From Amedibacterium intestinale (GTDB taxonomy: Bacteria; Bacillota_I; Bacilli_A; Erysipelotrichales; Erysipelotrichaceae), in contig NZ_AP019711.1 in assembly GCF_010537335.1 (NCBI RefSeq), positions 496,001-560,000 on the forward strand: 64,000 nucleotides of DNA. Reading direction: 5' to 3'. This document shows positions 9,110 through 17,598 of the stretch, one piece after another. Below the pieces are notes generated by a model. The model did not search any database and was not told the DNA's origin. It saw only the letters and a program-made list of their open reading frames with translations. Position 1 is the first letter of the stretch, and every line of letters starts with the position of its first letter. A program made the translations under genes and the position numbers.

Positions 9110-9544
9110 ATGACGACAAAAGAATTTTTAAATCAACCATTCGAACTACAAAGGCTAATTAAAATAAAAGAGAAGAGAATACAGTGCTATCGAGAACTTG
9201 CAAGTTGTCCGGCATCACCAAGTTTTGAACCTCATTATGCAGCTACAAGAAATACTAAAGCACCCTTTGAAAGGTATCTTGAAAAAATAAATGTTCTAGA
9301 AGAAGAACTCATAAATGATTACGCAAAGCTAGAGTATTTAAAACATGAAGTAGATGTAGCAATTGATGGTATGGAAGATCCAATCGAAGAATTAGTACTT
9401 AGGTATCGATATTCTAAACTTATGAAAATTGGGGACATTGCAAGAGAAATGAACTACTCACATAGATGGATTAAGCGTGTTCATGCCAGAGCTTTAGAAC
9501 ATTTTGAAAGAAGCCACCCTAGTTCACCCTCAGACCACTGTTAG
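9110..9544 (+). CDS. DUF1492 sigma-70 region-4-like late regulator
   Basis: The 144-residue protein has an N-terminal coiled segment and a C-terminal helix-turn-helix like sigma region 4 (EELVLRYRYSKLMKIGDIAREMNYSHRWIK region, residues ~95-130). DUF1492/ArpU-like proteins sit just before the packaging genes of many Firmicute phages and are thought to activate late transcription. The start chosen has GGAGGTG upstream. Two near-identical promoters about 5 and 6 kb downstream are candidate targets; that link is an inference. Confidence 0.8.
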   Translation: MTTKEFLNQPFELQRLIKIKEKRIQCYRELASCPASPSFEPHYAATRNTKAPFERYLEKINVLEEELINDYAKLEYLKHEVDVAIDGMEDPIEELVLRYRYSKLMKIGDIAREMNYSHRWIKRVHARALEHFERSHPSSPSDHC

Positions 9545-9598
9545 TTCCTAAACGAAAGTAGTAAAATGGTATTGTAGAAAAATATATAAAAAAGCAAA

Positions 9599-9635
9599 GA
9601 GCCTTTGTTGGAGCAATCCTTCAAGGGCTTTTCTT
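9599..9635 (+). terminator. Terminator between early and packaging genes
   Basis: The stem AGCCTTTG / CAAGGGCT (one G-U pair) is followed by TTTTCTT. It closes the early operon after the DUF1492 gene. Confidence 0.6.
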
Positions 9636-9672
9636 ATTGTGTAGTTGTTTTAGTAGTACACAACTACACAAT
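9636..9672 (+). repeat. Perfect 13-bp inverted repeat upstream of HNH gene
   Basis: ATTGTGTAGTTGT and ACAACTACACAAT pair perfectly around an 11-base loop. There is no T-run, so it is not a simple terminator. It may be an operator or an RNA structure at the head of the late operon. Confidence 0.5.
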
Positions 9673-9700
9673 GAAAACAACTAAAAAAGGAGGTGCGAAC

Positions 9701-10087
9701 TTGCCAAGAAAACCGAAGAAACCATGCGGCTATCCCGGTTGTCCTAATTTAACCGAAGGAAGATACTGCACGGAGCATGAAAAAGAAATGAACCATTCTT
9801 ACGAGAAGTATGGCAGAGATAAAGCTGTACGCCGTAGGTATGGAAGAGCATGGAAACGAATCCGTGACAGCTATGTTAAAGAGCATCCGTTTTGTGAATT
9901 GTGTTTTAAGAATGGAATCATTGTTCCGGTAGATGAAGTTCATCATAAGTTACCACTTGCTGAAGGTGGAACACATGATAGAAGTAATCTCATTTCTCTT
10001 TGTAAATCATGCCACGCAAAAATACACGGAGAACGTGGAGATTATCAAAACGGTAAAAAAAATAGAATTTACAAATATGATGAATGA
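9701..10087 (+). CDS. Phage HNH endonuclease adjacent to terminase
   Basis: A 128-residue HNH protein with zinc-binding cysteines (CGYPGCPN; CELC; CKSC) and the catalytic HNH signature around EVHHKLPLAEGGTHDRSNL ending in CKSCHAKIH. HNH proteins next to terminases in cos phages take part in DNA packaging with the large terminase. A TTG start is chosen because AAAGGAGGTG lies 5 bases upstream; the longer frame begins inside the terminator and inverted repeat and is unlikely. Confidence 0.9.
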   Translation: MPRKPKKPCGYPGCPNLTEGRYCTEHEKEMNHSYEKYGRDKAVRRRYGRAWKRIRDSYVKEHPFCELCFKNGIIVPVDEVHHKLPLAEGGTHDRSNLISLCKSCHAKIHGERGDYQNGKKNRIYKYDE

Positions 10088-10195
10088 TCCAGGGGCGGTT
10101 AAAATCTCTACAAATGAGATCACCGTGGAACGGCGTGGGATCTTCTGTGTAAAAAAAGCGTATTCAAAAGGGTAATTAAAGGAGGATGACGAGAC
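10088..10195 (+). other. GC-richer intergenic segment before small terminase, candidate cos region
   Basis: This non-coding stretch contains a run (GGGGCGG ... CCGTGGAACGGCGTGGGATC) clearly richer in G and C than its neighbours and bounded by GATCC/GGATC. It sits between HNH and small terminase genes, where cos sites of HNH-encoding phages are often found. No cos sequence can be assigned from one strand alone. Confidence 0.35.
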
Positions 10196-10747
10196 GTGCC
10201 TACAAAATCAAATAATATAGGCGGCCGTGGTGGTGCAAGACCGGGTGCAGGTCGCAAGAAATCGGCTGTAAAAGATAAAGCGAACAGTGGAAATCCCGGA
10301 GGTAGAAAATTAGAAATTTTAGATATACCAGATGTTGAAGGCGTGGAGATGCCAAAGCCACATGATTTCTTGTCTGCAAAACAAAGAGACGGAGAAGAAC
10401 TTCAAGCATCAGATATTTATGAAGAAACGTGGCAGTGGCTTAAAAAGATAGGATGTGCATCAAAAGTATCCCCTCAGTTATTAGAGAGATATGCGATGTG
10501 TTCTGCTCGTTGGATCCAGTGCGAAGAGATGACTAATAAATTAGGTTTTCTTTCCAAGCATCCAACAACAGGCAAACCTATACCATCTCCATTTATTAAC
10601 ATTGGCATTAACTATATGAACCAAGCTGTAAGGTTATGGAATGAAATATTTCAGATTGTAAAAGAAAACTGCAGCACCGATTATGATGATGCTGCACCAC
10701 AAAATGATTTGATGGAACGCTTATTAAGAGCAAGGGAAGGAAGATAA
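10196..10747 (+). CDS. Terminase small subunit, P27 family
   Basis: A 183-residue DNA-packaging protein starting with GTG 8 bases after AAAGGAGG. The glycine- and basic-rich N-terminus (GGRGGARPGAGRKK) followed by a helical core (EETWQWLKKIGCASKVSPQLLERYA) is typical of P27-type small terminases. It recognises packaging sites and recruits the large subunit. The large subunit gene is unusually far downstream, separated by metK, two methyltransferases and small genes, an order also seen in related Clostridia phages. Confidence 0.9.
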   Translation: MPTKSNNIGGRGGARPGAGRKKSAVKDKANSGNPGGRKLEILDIPDVEGVEMPKPHDFLSAKQRDGEELQASDIYEETWQWLKKIGCASKVSPQLLERYAMCSARWIQCEEMTNKLGFLSKHPTTGKPIPSPFINIGINYMNQAVRLWNEIFQIVKENCSTDYDDAAPQNDLMERLLRAREGR

Positions 10748-10749
10748 AT

Positions 10750-11532
10750 ATGATTGAAAAAGTAAATCCAAAACATCCAGATAAAATCGCAGATAGAATT
10801 GCAGGAGCAATTGTCGATTTAGCTTATGCAAAAGAAGATAATCCAAAGATTGCAGTTGAAGTGTTAATCGGACATGGTATGTGCCATGCGATTATTGAAA
10901 CATCAGCTGTTCTTGATGAAAAAGATATTGAAGATGTAATCACTCGTATTGCTGGGAATGTTACTCCCGATATTGTGATTGTTCCTCAAGATACACATCT
11001 TGCTAAGAATCAAGAAGAGAAAATCAAGTGTGGAGATAATGGAATCTTCAAAGGTGTACCTTTAACATCTGAACAAAAAATGCTATCCGTTATTGCAAAT
11101 GAAATCTACGATGCATATCCATATGATGGAAAGTACATTCTTAATGGCGATAGACTTATTATTTGTCAAAGTAATGCAAAAACTACAGATTTAAAATCTA
11201 CATATCCAAATGCTCAAATCAATCCTCTTGGTGATTGGACTGGTGGAACTGATGTTGATACAGGTGCTACCAATAGAAAACTTGGTTCTGATATGGGAGA
11301 TTCAGTTACAGGTGGAGGACTTCATGGTAAGGATTTATCAAAAGCAGATGTATCTGTAAATATATATGCATTCTTAAAAGCACAAGAAACAGGAAAAACT
11401 GTGAATCTTGTTTGTGCAATTGGTGATGATACGATTGATGGAAAACCGTATAGTGAAATCGTTGAAATCGCAAGAGAGTATATTCACTCTGTTGGAGGGT
11501 TTGAGAAATTTGCAGAATGGGGTCTTTTTTAG
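10750..11532 (+). CDS. Phage S-adenosylmethionine synthetase (compact form)
   Basis: The 260-residue protein keeps the key MetK motifs: HPDKIADRIAGAIVD at the N-terminus (methionine/ATP site) and the glycine-rich phosphate loop VTGGGLHGKDLSKAD near residue 195. Cellular MetK is about 390 residues; the middle domain here is condensed rather than broken, since the frame is intact and ends in a MetK-like tail. It starts 2 bases after the small terminase and overlaps the next frame. Placed before two DNA methyltransferases, it probably supplies S-adenosylmethionine for methylation of phage DNA. Confidence 0.88.
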   Translation: MIEKVNPKHPDKIADRIAGAIVDLAYAKEDNPKIAVEVLIGHGMCHAIIETSAVLDEKDIEDVITRIAGNVTPDIVIVPQDTHLAKNQEEKIKCGDNGIFKGVPLTSEQKMLSVIANEIYDAYPYDGKYILNGDRLIICQSNAKTTDLKSTYPNAQINPLGDWTGGTDVDTGATNRKLGSDMGDSVTGGGLHGKDLSKADVSVNIYAFLKAQETGKTVNLVCAIGDDTIDGKPYSEIVEIAREYIHSVGGFEKFAEWGLF

Positions 11533-11543
11533 GAGGTGGCTAT

Positions 11544-12821
11544 ATGGGTAAAACAACAACAGAAATGAAACTTGTTGAAGTTTCAAAGCTTATTCCTTAT
11601 GTCAATAATGCAAGAACCCACTCTGCCGAACAAGTAATGAAACTTCGTTCTTCTCTTCGTGAGTTTGGTTTTATCAATCCGGTTATCATTGATAGAGAAT
11701 TAAATGTTATTGCAGGTCATGGAAGAATCATCGCTGCAAAAGAGGAAGGAATCAAAGAAGTACCATGTGTGTTTGTTGATTATTTAACTGAAGCACAAAA
11801 GAAAGCATACATCTTGGCAGATAACCGAATGGCGATGGATGCAGGTTGGGATGAAGAATTACTTCGTATTGAGATTGAATCTTTACAAGGTGAGGATTTT
11901 AATATTGCCTTAACCGGATTTGATGAAAATGACTTAGCTGAGTTATTTGGAAATGATGATACTACTGATGTGGAGGATGATGATTATGATTTATCTGAGG
12001 CATTGGAAAAAGCAGCATTTGTCAAACGAGGAGATGTTTGGACTGTTGGAAGACACAGACTTATGTGTGGTGATGCTACAAGCGAAGAAGATGTATCTAC
12101 TCTAATGGATGGAAAGAAAGCAAATCTTGTTTTAACCGATCCACCATACAATGTAGCATTTGAAAGTTCAGATGGTCTTTCGATTAAAAATGACAAAATG
12201 AAAAGTGATAACTTTTATGAATTTTTGCTTTCTGCATTTAAAAATATGGCAAACCATTTGGAAAAAGGCGGTGCTGCATATGTGTTCCATGCAGATACTG
12301 AAGGACTTAATTTTAGAAAAGCATTCATTGATGCCGGATTTCATTTGTCCGGATGTTGCATTTGGGTAAAAAACTCACTTGTCTTAGGACGTTCTGATTA
12401 TCAGTGGCAGCACGAACCGGTGCTTTATGGCTTTCTTCAAAATGGAAAACACTACTGGAGCAAGAACGCAGGAAGAAGTCAAACTACAATATGGAATTTT
12501 GATAAGCCAAAGAAAAATCAAAATCATCCAACTTCTAAGCCGTTAGATTTGCTTGCTTATCCTATTGGAAATTCAAGTCAGGAAAATGCAATCGTTATTG
12601 ATACATTCGGTGGCAGTGGTTCTACTTTGATGACCTGTGAAAAAACAAATCGTATTTGCTATACGATGGAACTTGATGAGAAATATGCATCAGTCATCCT
12701 TAGAAGATATGTGGAAGATACAGGTAATAGTGATGATGTCTTTGTTATTAGAAATGGTGAGAAGATTCCATACTCTGCTTTAGTAAAAGAAGTTGAGGAT
12801 GGTGATGAGAAAAATGAATAA
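11544..12821 (+). CDS. ParB-domain plus DNA methyltransferase (N6-adenine/N4-cytosine)
   Basis: A 425-residue fusion. Residues ~1-110 form a ParB/Srx-like domain (GHGRIIAAKEEGIKEVPCVFVDY; ADNRMAMDAGWD). The C-terminal half is a beta-class amino-methyltransferase with DPPY near residue 198 and the S-adenosylmethionine motif DTFGGSGSTL near 354. The start is the ATG 7 bases after AGGAGGTGG. Such fusions are common in Firmicute phages and protect phage DNA from restriction or mark packaging sites. The end overlaps the cytosine methyltransferase gene. Confidence 0.92.
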   Translation: MGKTTTEMKLVEVSKLIPYVNNARTHSAEQVMKLRSSLREFGFINPVIIDRELNVIAGHGRIIAAKEEGIKEVPCVFVDYLTEAQKKAYILADNRMAMDAGWDEELLRIEIESLQGEDFNIALTGFDENDLAELFGNDDTTDVEDDDYDLSEALEKAAFVKRGDVWTVGRHRLMCGDATSEEDVSTLMDGKKANLVLTDPPYNVAFESSDGLSIKNDKMKSDNFYEFLLSAFKNMANHLEKGGAAYVFHADTEGLNFRKAFIDAGFHLSGCCIWVKNSLVLGRSDYQWQHEPVLYGFLQNGKHYWSKNAGRSQTTIWNFDKPKKNQNHPTSKPLDLLAYPIGNSSQENAIVIDTFGGSGSTLMTCEKTNRICYTMELDEKYASVILRRYVEDTGNSDDVFVIRNGEKIPYSALVKEVEDGDEKNE

Positions 12822-14316
12822 ATTAACACTAGGAAGTTTATTTGATGGTTCAGGTGGATTTCCATTAGGAGGCTTGATTTCCGGAATTACCCCATTGTGG
12901 GCATCGGAGATTGAGCCTTTTCCTATTCGAGTCACAACAAAAAGAATGCCGTTTGTAAAACACTATGGTGACATTTCTAAAATGAATGGTGGAGAAATAG
13001 AACCGGTTGATATTATCACATTTGGTAGTCCTTGCCAGGATATGAGTATTGCAGGAAAAAGAGATGGCTTAGGAGGTTCTCGCTCTAGCCTTTTCTATGA
13101 GGCAATACGAATCATTAAAGAAATGAGGTGTAAAACAAATGGAAAATATCCAAGATTTATCGTTTGGGAAAACGTGCCAGGAGCATTTAGTTCCAACAAA
13201 GGAGATGACTTCAAAGCAGTCATTGAAGAAATCTGCAAAATCAAAGATGGATTATTGTCAGTGCCTAAACCTACAAAGTGGAGCAATGCAGGAAAAATCA
13301 TGGGAGATGATTTCTCAGTCGCTTGGCGAGTGTTTGATGCTCAATTTTGGGGAGTACCCCAAAGAAGAAGACGTATCTACCTTGTCGCAGATTTTGGAGG
13401 TTTCAGTGCAGGAAAAATATTATTTGAGTCAGAAGGCTTGTCTGGGTATTCTTCGAAGAGCATCTCTTCGTGGAAAGACACTACCTGTGGTACTAGAACA
13501 AGCATTGAAGATGCAAGCAATAGCGTAGTGTTTGAAAATCATGGCCAAGATACTAGGTTCAAAGAATTAGAAGAAATAGCACCAACTGTACTTTCAACTT
13601 ATGGTACAGGCGGAAATAATCAGCCTTTCGTTGTTTCGAATGTGAAAAGCTTTGATGTGAGATTAACTTCGGAAGGAACAAAGAATGCTCGTGCTAATGT
13701 ATATGAAACGGATGTATCTCGAACTCTTGATACCGGAGGAACTACTCCTGATAGAAATCAAGGTGGTGTTGCAGTAGTTTCCTATGGTATTGGCAGACCT
13801 GCTATGAATCAAGGATATAATGCAAAGTTCAGTTTCCAAGTTGAAGAAGAAGTTGAACCTACCATTGTGGCAGCCGGTGCTAGTGGTGTTGCTCATCCTG
13901 TATATAGTTCTTCTAAGGCATCTTTTTTTACTTCAGCAGAGAAAGAAAAAGCAAATACACTAGTAGCTACCGACTATAAAGATCCTCCAATTGTCAATGA
14001 ACCTCAATATATCGTTAGAAGACTTACTCCTACAGAATGTGCAAGACTGCAAGGCTTCCCTGATTGGTGGTGCAGTGAACTTGAAACTGAAAATCCAACG
14101 GATGAAGATATTCGTTTTTGGAGAGAAGTATTTGAAACACATCGATTAGTGATTGGTAAAAGTACAAAACCAAAATCAGATAATCAAATTATAAAATGGC
14201 TTAAAAATCCTCATAGTGATTCTGCAGAATATAAGATGTGGGGCAATGGTGTGGCTCTTCCAAATGTAGTATTTGTCTTATCCGGAATCGTATGGGCTAC
14301 ACAATTAGAAGAGTGA
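12814..14316 (+). CDS. DNA cytosine-5 methyltransferase
   Basis: This 500-residue enzyme has C5-methyltransferase motif I (GSLFDGSGGFPLGG), motif IV with the catalytic cysteine (GSPCQDMSIAGKRDG, ~residue 72), motif VI (WENVPGAF, ~118), motif VIII (QRRRRIYLVAD) and a C-terminal motif IX/X region (RRLTPTECARLQGFPDWW). A ~200-residue insert between VIII and IX is the target-recognition region. It overlaps the upstream methyltransferase. No restriction endonuclease is adjacent, so this is likely an orphan protective methylase fed by the phage MetK. Confidence 0.93.
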   Translation: MNKLTLGSLFDGSGGFPLGGLISGITPLWASEIEPFPIRVTTKRMPFVKHYGDISKMNGGEIEPVDIITFGSPCQDMSIAGKRDGLGGSRSSLFYEAIRIIKEMRCKTNGKYPRFIVWENVPGAFSSNKGDDFKAVIEEICKIKDGLLSVPKPTKWSNAGKIMGDDFSVAWRVFDAQFWGVPQRRRRIYLVADFGGFSAGKILFESEGLSGYSSKSISSWKDTTCGTRTSIEDASNSVVFENHGQDTRFKELEEIAPTVLSTYGTGGNNQPFVVSNVKSFDVRLTSEGTKNARANVYETDVSRTLDTGGTTPDRNQGGVAVVSYGIGRPAMNQGYNAKFSFQVEEEVEPTIVAAGASGVAHPVYSSSKASFFTSAEKEKANTLVATDYKDPPIVNEPQYIVRRLTPTECARLQGFPDWWCSELETENPTDEDIRFWREVFETHRLVIGKSTKPKSDNQIIKWLKNPHSDSAEYKMWGNGVALPNVVFVLSGIVWATQLEE

Positions 14317-14357
14317 TTTTTCCTTTATTATTTGTACACATTATTGTGTGAATTAAC

Positions 14358-14386
14358 TTGCTATTTATTCTTTTTAGAGTGATATA
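14358..14386 (+). promoter_or_regulatory. Phage promoter A (twin of promoter B)
   Basis: TTGCTA and GATATA are separated by 17 bases. A long block (ACTTGCTATT ... TTTTAGAGTGATATAT ... TAGTACCAA) recurs almost identically near 15.55 kb, each copy followed by GGAGGTAC and a start codon. Confidence 0.6.
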
Positions 14387-14412
14387 TGTAGTACCAAGAA
14401 AAGGAGGTACAC

Positions 14413-15111
14413 ATGATGAACATCAAATTTGATAAAACAGGAAGTGAACGAAAAGAATTCGTTACAGCAATTGGTGAAATCCTTGGTGTAAAACCAAAAT
14501 ACAAGGGTATGCCGAGTATGAGTTATGAAGTTGATTACTTTACAATCGACAAAGTTGGTAACTTAGAATTTGATGGCAGAGCTGATTCTGAAGAGATTAA
14601 ACATTTGCTTGAGGAACTTGCAAAAAGAGGCTTTATCCCAGAGCCCAATGAAGAAATCGTAGAAACAGAAAAAGACCCACACAGCGAAAATGTGGGGCTT
14701 ACAGTTGCAGTTCCTAAGAATGAAGTGAACATCGATAAGTTAGATGCCTTGCTTGATGCAAAGGGAGGTTTAATTCAGAAAGCTTTAGGACTGGAGCATT
14801 TTGAATATGAGATAGGTGCATATGAAGTGAGATTTCCTTGGTTTGAAAAAATCAATCCGGATGAGGCAATCTCCTACACCAAATTCATCGAGGCATTATG
14901 TAAAATGACGATGAAACAAAAACGCATCAATGCCACAGAAAAAGCAGTAATCAATGAAAAGTATGCATTTAGATGTTTCCTTTTGCGATTAGGATTCATT
15001 GGAGATGAATATAAAGCAGACAGAAAAGTTTTACTTAAAAACTTAAGTGGTTCTTCAGCGTTTAAAGACGGTGCAAAAAAGGAGGGCAATACAGATGAGA
15101 TTTCCAAGTAA
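14413..15111 (+). CDS. Conserved phage protein of unknown function ('virulence protein'-like)
   Basis: A 232-residue protein starting MMNIKFDKTGSERKEFVTAIGEI. This N-terminus is shared by a widespread phage/ICE family often labelled 'virulence protein' with no proven role. Residues ~1-75 form a small alpha/beta domain; an acidic linker and a helical C-terminal domain follow. It has a strong ribosome site (AAAGGAGG) and its own promoter, and overlaps the next small gene. No catalytic residues are recognisable. Confidence 0.7.
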   Translation: MMNIKFDKTGSERKEFVTAIGEILGVKPKYKGMPSMSYEVDYFTIDKVGNLEFDGRADSEEIKHLLEELAKRGFIPEPNEEIVETEKDPHSENVGLTVAVPKNEVNIDKLDALLDAKGGLIQKALGLEHFEYEIGAYEVRFPWFEKINPDEAISYTKFIEALCKMTMKQKRINATEKAVINEKYAFRCFLLRLGFIGDEYKADRKVLLKNLSGSSAFKDGAKKEGNTDEISK

Positions 15112-15319
15112 AGAAATTGTTGAGATGGTAAGAAAACAGTATCCAATAGGAACGAGGGTTGAACTTACCAAGATGGATGACATCCAAGCACCACCGATTG
15201 GAACAAAAGGTACAGTTATTGGTGTTGATGATACGGCAAGCATTATGGTTACCTGGGATAACGGATGTGGTTTGAATGTTGTTTATGGTGAAGACTCCTG
15301 TAGAAAGATTGAGGGTTAG
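15095..15319 (+). CDS. DUF4314 small SH3-like protein
   Basis: A 74-residue protein with a KOW/SH3-like beta pattern (YPIGTRVELTKMDDIQAP, TKGTVIGVDDTASIMVTWDNG) typical of DUF4314. The ATG lies 8 bases after AAGGAGG and overlaps the preceding gene by 17 bases. Members occur in phages and conjugative elements of Firmicutes; function is unknown, nucleic acid or protein binding is plausible from the fold. Confidence 0.8.
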   Translation: MRFPSKEIVEMVRKQYPIGTRVELTKMDDIQAPPIGTKGTVIGVDDTASIMVTWDNGCGLNVVYGEDSCRKIEG

Positions 15320-15323
15320 AACT

Positions 15324-15500
15324 ATGGATCAAAAGATAAAGGAGCAGATACTTCACATAAGAGATACGGGTCTTACAAATATGTTTGATATTTACATGGT
15401 TCAAAGACTGGCGTATGAAAATGACTTCTATGAGTTAGTAAACTTCATCGAGGAAAACAAAGAAGAATATGTGCATTTTATCCTTTATGGAGATGACTAA
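15324..15500 (+). CDS. DUF5049-like small phage protein
   Basis: A 58-residue helical protein (MDQKIKEQILHIRDTGLTN start) resembling the DUF5049 family that follows DUF4314 in many Clostridia phages. It lies 4 bases after the previous stop and reads in the same operon. The ribosome site is GAGGG. No function is known; the pairing with DUF4314 is the main support. Confidence 0.65.
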   Translation: MDQKIKEQILHIRDTGLTNMFDIYMVQRLAYENDFYELVNFIEENKEEYVHFILYGDD

Positions 15501-15539
15501 AAGTTATCAAAAAACACACACTTTCTTTCGAGAAATGAC

Positions 15540-15568
15540 TTGCTATTATGTACTTTTAGAGTGATATA
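15540..15568 (+). promoter_or_regulatory. Phage promoter B (twin of promoter A)
   Basis: Same TTGCTA-17-GATATA layout and flanking bases as the copy near 14.37 kb, with only scattered differences. It is placed to drive the small gene at 15.6 kb and perhaps the packaging and head genes. Confidence 0.6.
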
Positions 15569-15606
15569 TAGTAGTACCAAAAGGAAAGAATAGGAGGTAC
15601 AAAATT

Positions 15607-15849
15607 ATGTGGAGTGAAGGAACAATCGGAATTCCAACTGAAAATGGAAAATACAAAAGCGTTAGATATTGGGTGAAACATTATGAAGAACCTAGCGAAG
15701 ATTATGGAATTGATGGAGGCAAGATTTCAAAGTTAACTCTTCGAATGGATGGAGAAGAAATTGCCAATTACGATAGGGGTTGGGATATCAAACCAACTTG
15801 TGAAGAAGCAGAATTTGCACTTGCGATTTTAATGAAGGAATACAACTAA
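15607..15849 (+). CDS. Small conserved phage hypothetical protein (DUF7678-like)
   Basis: An 80-residue protein beginning MWSEGTIGIPTENGKYKSVRYWVKH. The pattern of a beta-rich N-terminus, an ISKLTLRMDGEEI strand pair and a final helix recurs in phage proteins upstream of terL. It follows AGGAGGTAC at ideal distance. Function is unknown. A hairpin with a T-run follows it. Confidence 0.65.
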   Translation: MWSEGTIGIPTENGKYKSVRYWVKHYEEPSEDYGIDGGKISKLTLRMDGEEIANYDRGWDIKPTCEEAEFALAILMKEYN

Positions 15850-15910
15850 AAACGAAAGCAATTGAAAATTGCCGAGTATGGAGCCAAAAGGCTCTGTATC
15901 TCGTTATGAA

Positions 15911-15940
15911 TGGATGTCACCGATGAGTGGCTTTTTTTAT
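15911..15940 (+). terminator. Hairpin with T-run before large terminase gene
   Basis: A short stem (GTCAC / GTGGC with a G-U pair) is followed by seven T residues. It is a weak terminator or attenuator just ahead of terL. Confidence 0.45.
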
Positions 15941-15964
15941 TGTTAGAAGGAGGTGTTTCATAAC

Positions 15965-17566
15965 TTGAGAAAACTTAAAAAGTATATTCCTACCAAGTTT
16001 ATGGCTGATACCTCACATTATGATGAAAACATGGCTGATTTTGCAGTCAGTTTTATCGAGGAATTATGTCATACAAAAGGAACATGGGCAGGAAAGAAAT
16101 TTGAACTTATAGATTGGCAAGAACAAATTATAAGAGACCTCTTTGGAGTTTTGAAACCTAATGGATATAGGCAGTTTAATACTGCGTATATTGAGATTCC
16201 TAAGAAACAAGGAAAATCAGAACTTGCAGCTGCCGTAGCGCTTCTTCTTTTATGTGGTGATGGAGAAGAACGAGCAGAAGTATACGGATGTGCAGCAGAC
16301 AGAAATCAGGCAAAAATTGTATTTGATGTAGCGGTTGATATGGTGAAATTTTCTCCCGCACTGATGAAGAGAGTAAAAATTCTCGAATCACAGAAGAAGA
16401 TTATATATAAGCCAACCAACAGTTCTTATCAAGTGCTTTCTGCAGATGTGGCAAACAAGCATGGCTTTAATACTCATGGGGTTATCTTTGATGAACTTCA
16501 TACTCAACCAAATCGAAAACTTTACGATGTAATGACTCAAGGCAGTGGTGATGCAAGAATGCAGCCACTTTATTTTCTTATTACAACAGCTGGAAACGAT
16601 ACAAATTCTATCTGTTATGAGATACATCAAAAAGCACTTGATATCGCAGCAGGAAGAAAAGTTGACCCTACATTCTATTCAGTAATTTATGGTGCTGACG
16701 AAACTGAGGATTGGACAGATCCAAAAGTGTGGAAGAAAGCAAATCCATCACTTGGTATTACAGTAGCAATGGAAAAAGTAAAGGCAGCTTGTGACAGTGC
16801 AAAACAGAATCCAGGAGAAGAGAATTCTTTCAGGCAGTTAAGACTTAATCAATGGGTAAAACAGTCGATTCGCTGGATGCCAATGGAAAAATGGGATATG
16901 TGCAAGGAAGAAATCAGAGATGATGATTTACTTGGGCGTGTTTGTTATGGTGGACTCGACTTATCATCGACAACAGATATTACTGCTTTTGTTTTAGTTT
17001 TCCCTCCAACTGACGAAGATGATAAATATATCATTCTTCCATATTTTTGGGTTCCGGAAGATACCCTAGAACTCCGTGTTAGAAAAGACCATGTTCCTTA
17101 TGATTTATGGGAGAAAAAAGGTTATCTGCAAACAACGGAAGGAAATGTTGTACATTATGGCTTCATTGAAAAGTTTATTGAAGAGCTAGGAGATAAATAC
17201 AACATTCGTGAGATTGCATTCGATAGATGGGGTGCTGTTCAGATGGTTCAAAACCTAGAAGGTATGGGATTTACTGTTGTTCCATTCGGACAAGGGTTTA
17301 AAGATATGTCCCCACCTACTAAAGAATTGATGAAACTAATCCTTGAGAGAAAAGTTGCTCATGATGGTCATCCTGTTCTTCGATGGAATATGGATAACAT
17401 TTATATTCGAACAGATCCGGCAGGGAACATTAAAGCCGATAAAGAAAAATCCACAGAGAAAATTGATGGTGCAATTGCAACCATTATGGCACTTGATAGA
17501 GCCATTCGCTGTGGAAATGAAATATCTGAATCAGTTTATGATACAAGAGGTTTACTTGTGTTTTAA
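15965..17566 (+). CDS. Terminase large subunit
   Basis: The 533-residue packaging motor has an N-terminal ATPase with Walker A PKKQGKSE near residue 78 and Walker B VIFDELH near 172, and a C-terminal RNase H-like nuclease (GGLDLSSTTDITAF near 325; EIAFDRWGAVQM near 415). I chose the TTG preceded by GGAGGTGT at normal distance; an upstream GTG overlaps the ribosome site. It translocates phage DNA into proheads together with the P27 small subunit. Confidence 0.95.
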   Translation: MRKLKKYIPTKFMADTSHYDENMADFAVSFIEELCHTKGTWAGKKFELIDWQEQIIRDLFGVLKPNGYRQFNTAYIEIPKKQGKSELAAAVALLLLCGDGEERAEVYGCAADRNQAKIVFDVAVDMVKFSPALMKRVKILESQKKIIYKPTNSSYQVLSADVANKHGFNTHGVIFDELHTQPNRKLYDVMTQGSGDARMQPLYFLITTAGNDTNSICYEIHQKALDIAAGRKVDPTFYSVIYGADETEDWTDPKVWKKANPSLGITVAMEKVKAACDSAKQNPGEENSFRQLRLNQWVKQSIRWMPMEKWDMCKEEIRDDDLLGRVCYGGLDLSSTTDITAFVLVFPPTDEDDKYIILPYFWVPEDTLELRVRKDHVPYDLWEKKGYLQTTEGNVVHYGFIEKFIEELGDKYNIREIAFDRWGAVQMVQNLEGMGFTVVPFGQGFKDMSPPTKELMKLILERKVAHDGHPVLRWNMDNIYIRTDPAGNIKADKEKSTEKIDGAIATIMALDRAIRCGNEISESVYDTRGLLVF

Positions 17567-17598
17567 CTACAAGTTTCTAATTTTTATGGAGGAATTAT

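Noticed and set aside
9933-10175. 80-codon frame overlapping the HNH gene and the intergenic block
   Set aside because: It starts inside the HNH gene in another frame and crosses the candidate cos block; composition is not coding-like.
10750-11532. MetK as a truncated pseudogene
   Set aside because: Both ends and all phosphate-binding motifs are present and the frame is tightly packed; compact phage MetK proteins are known.
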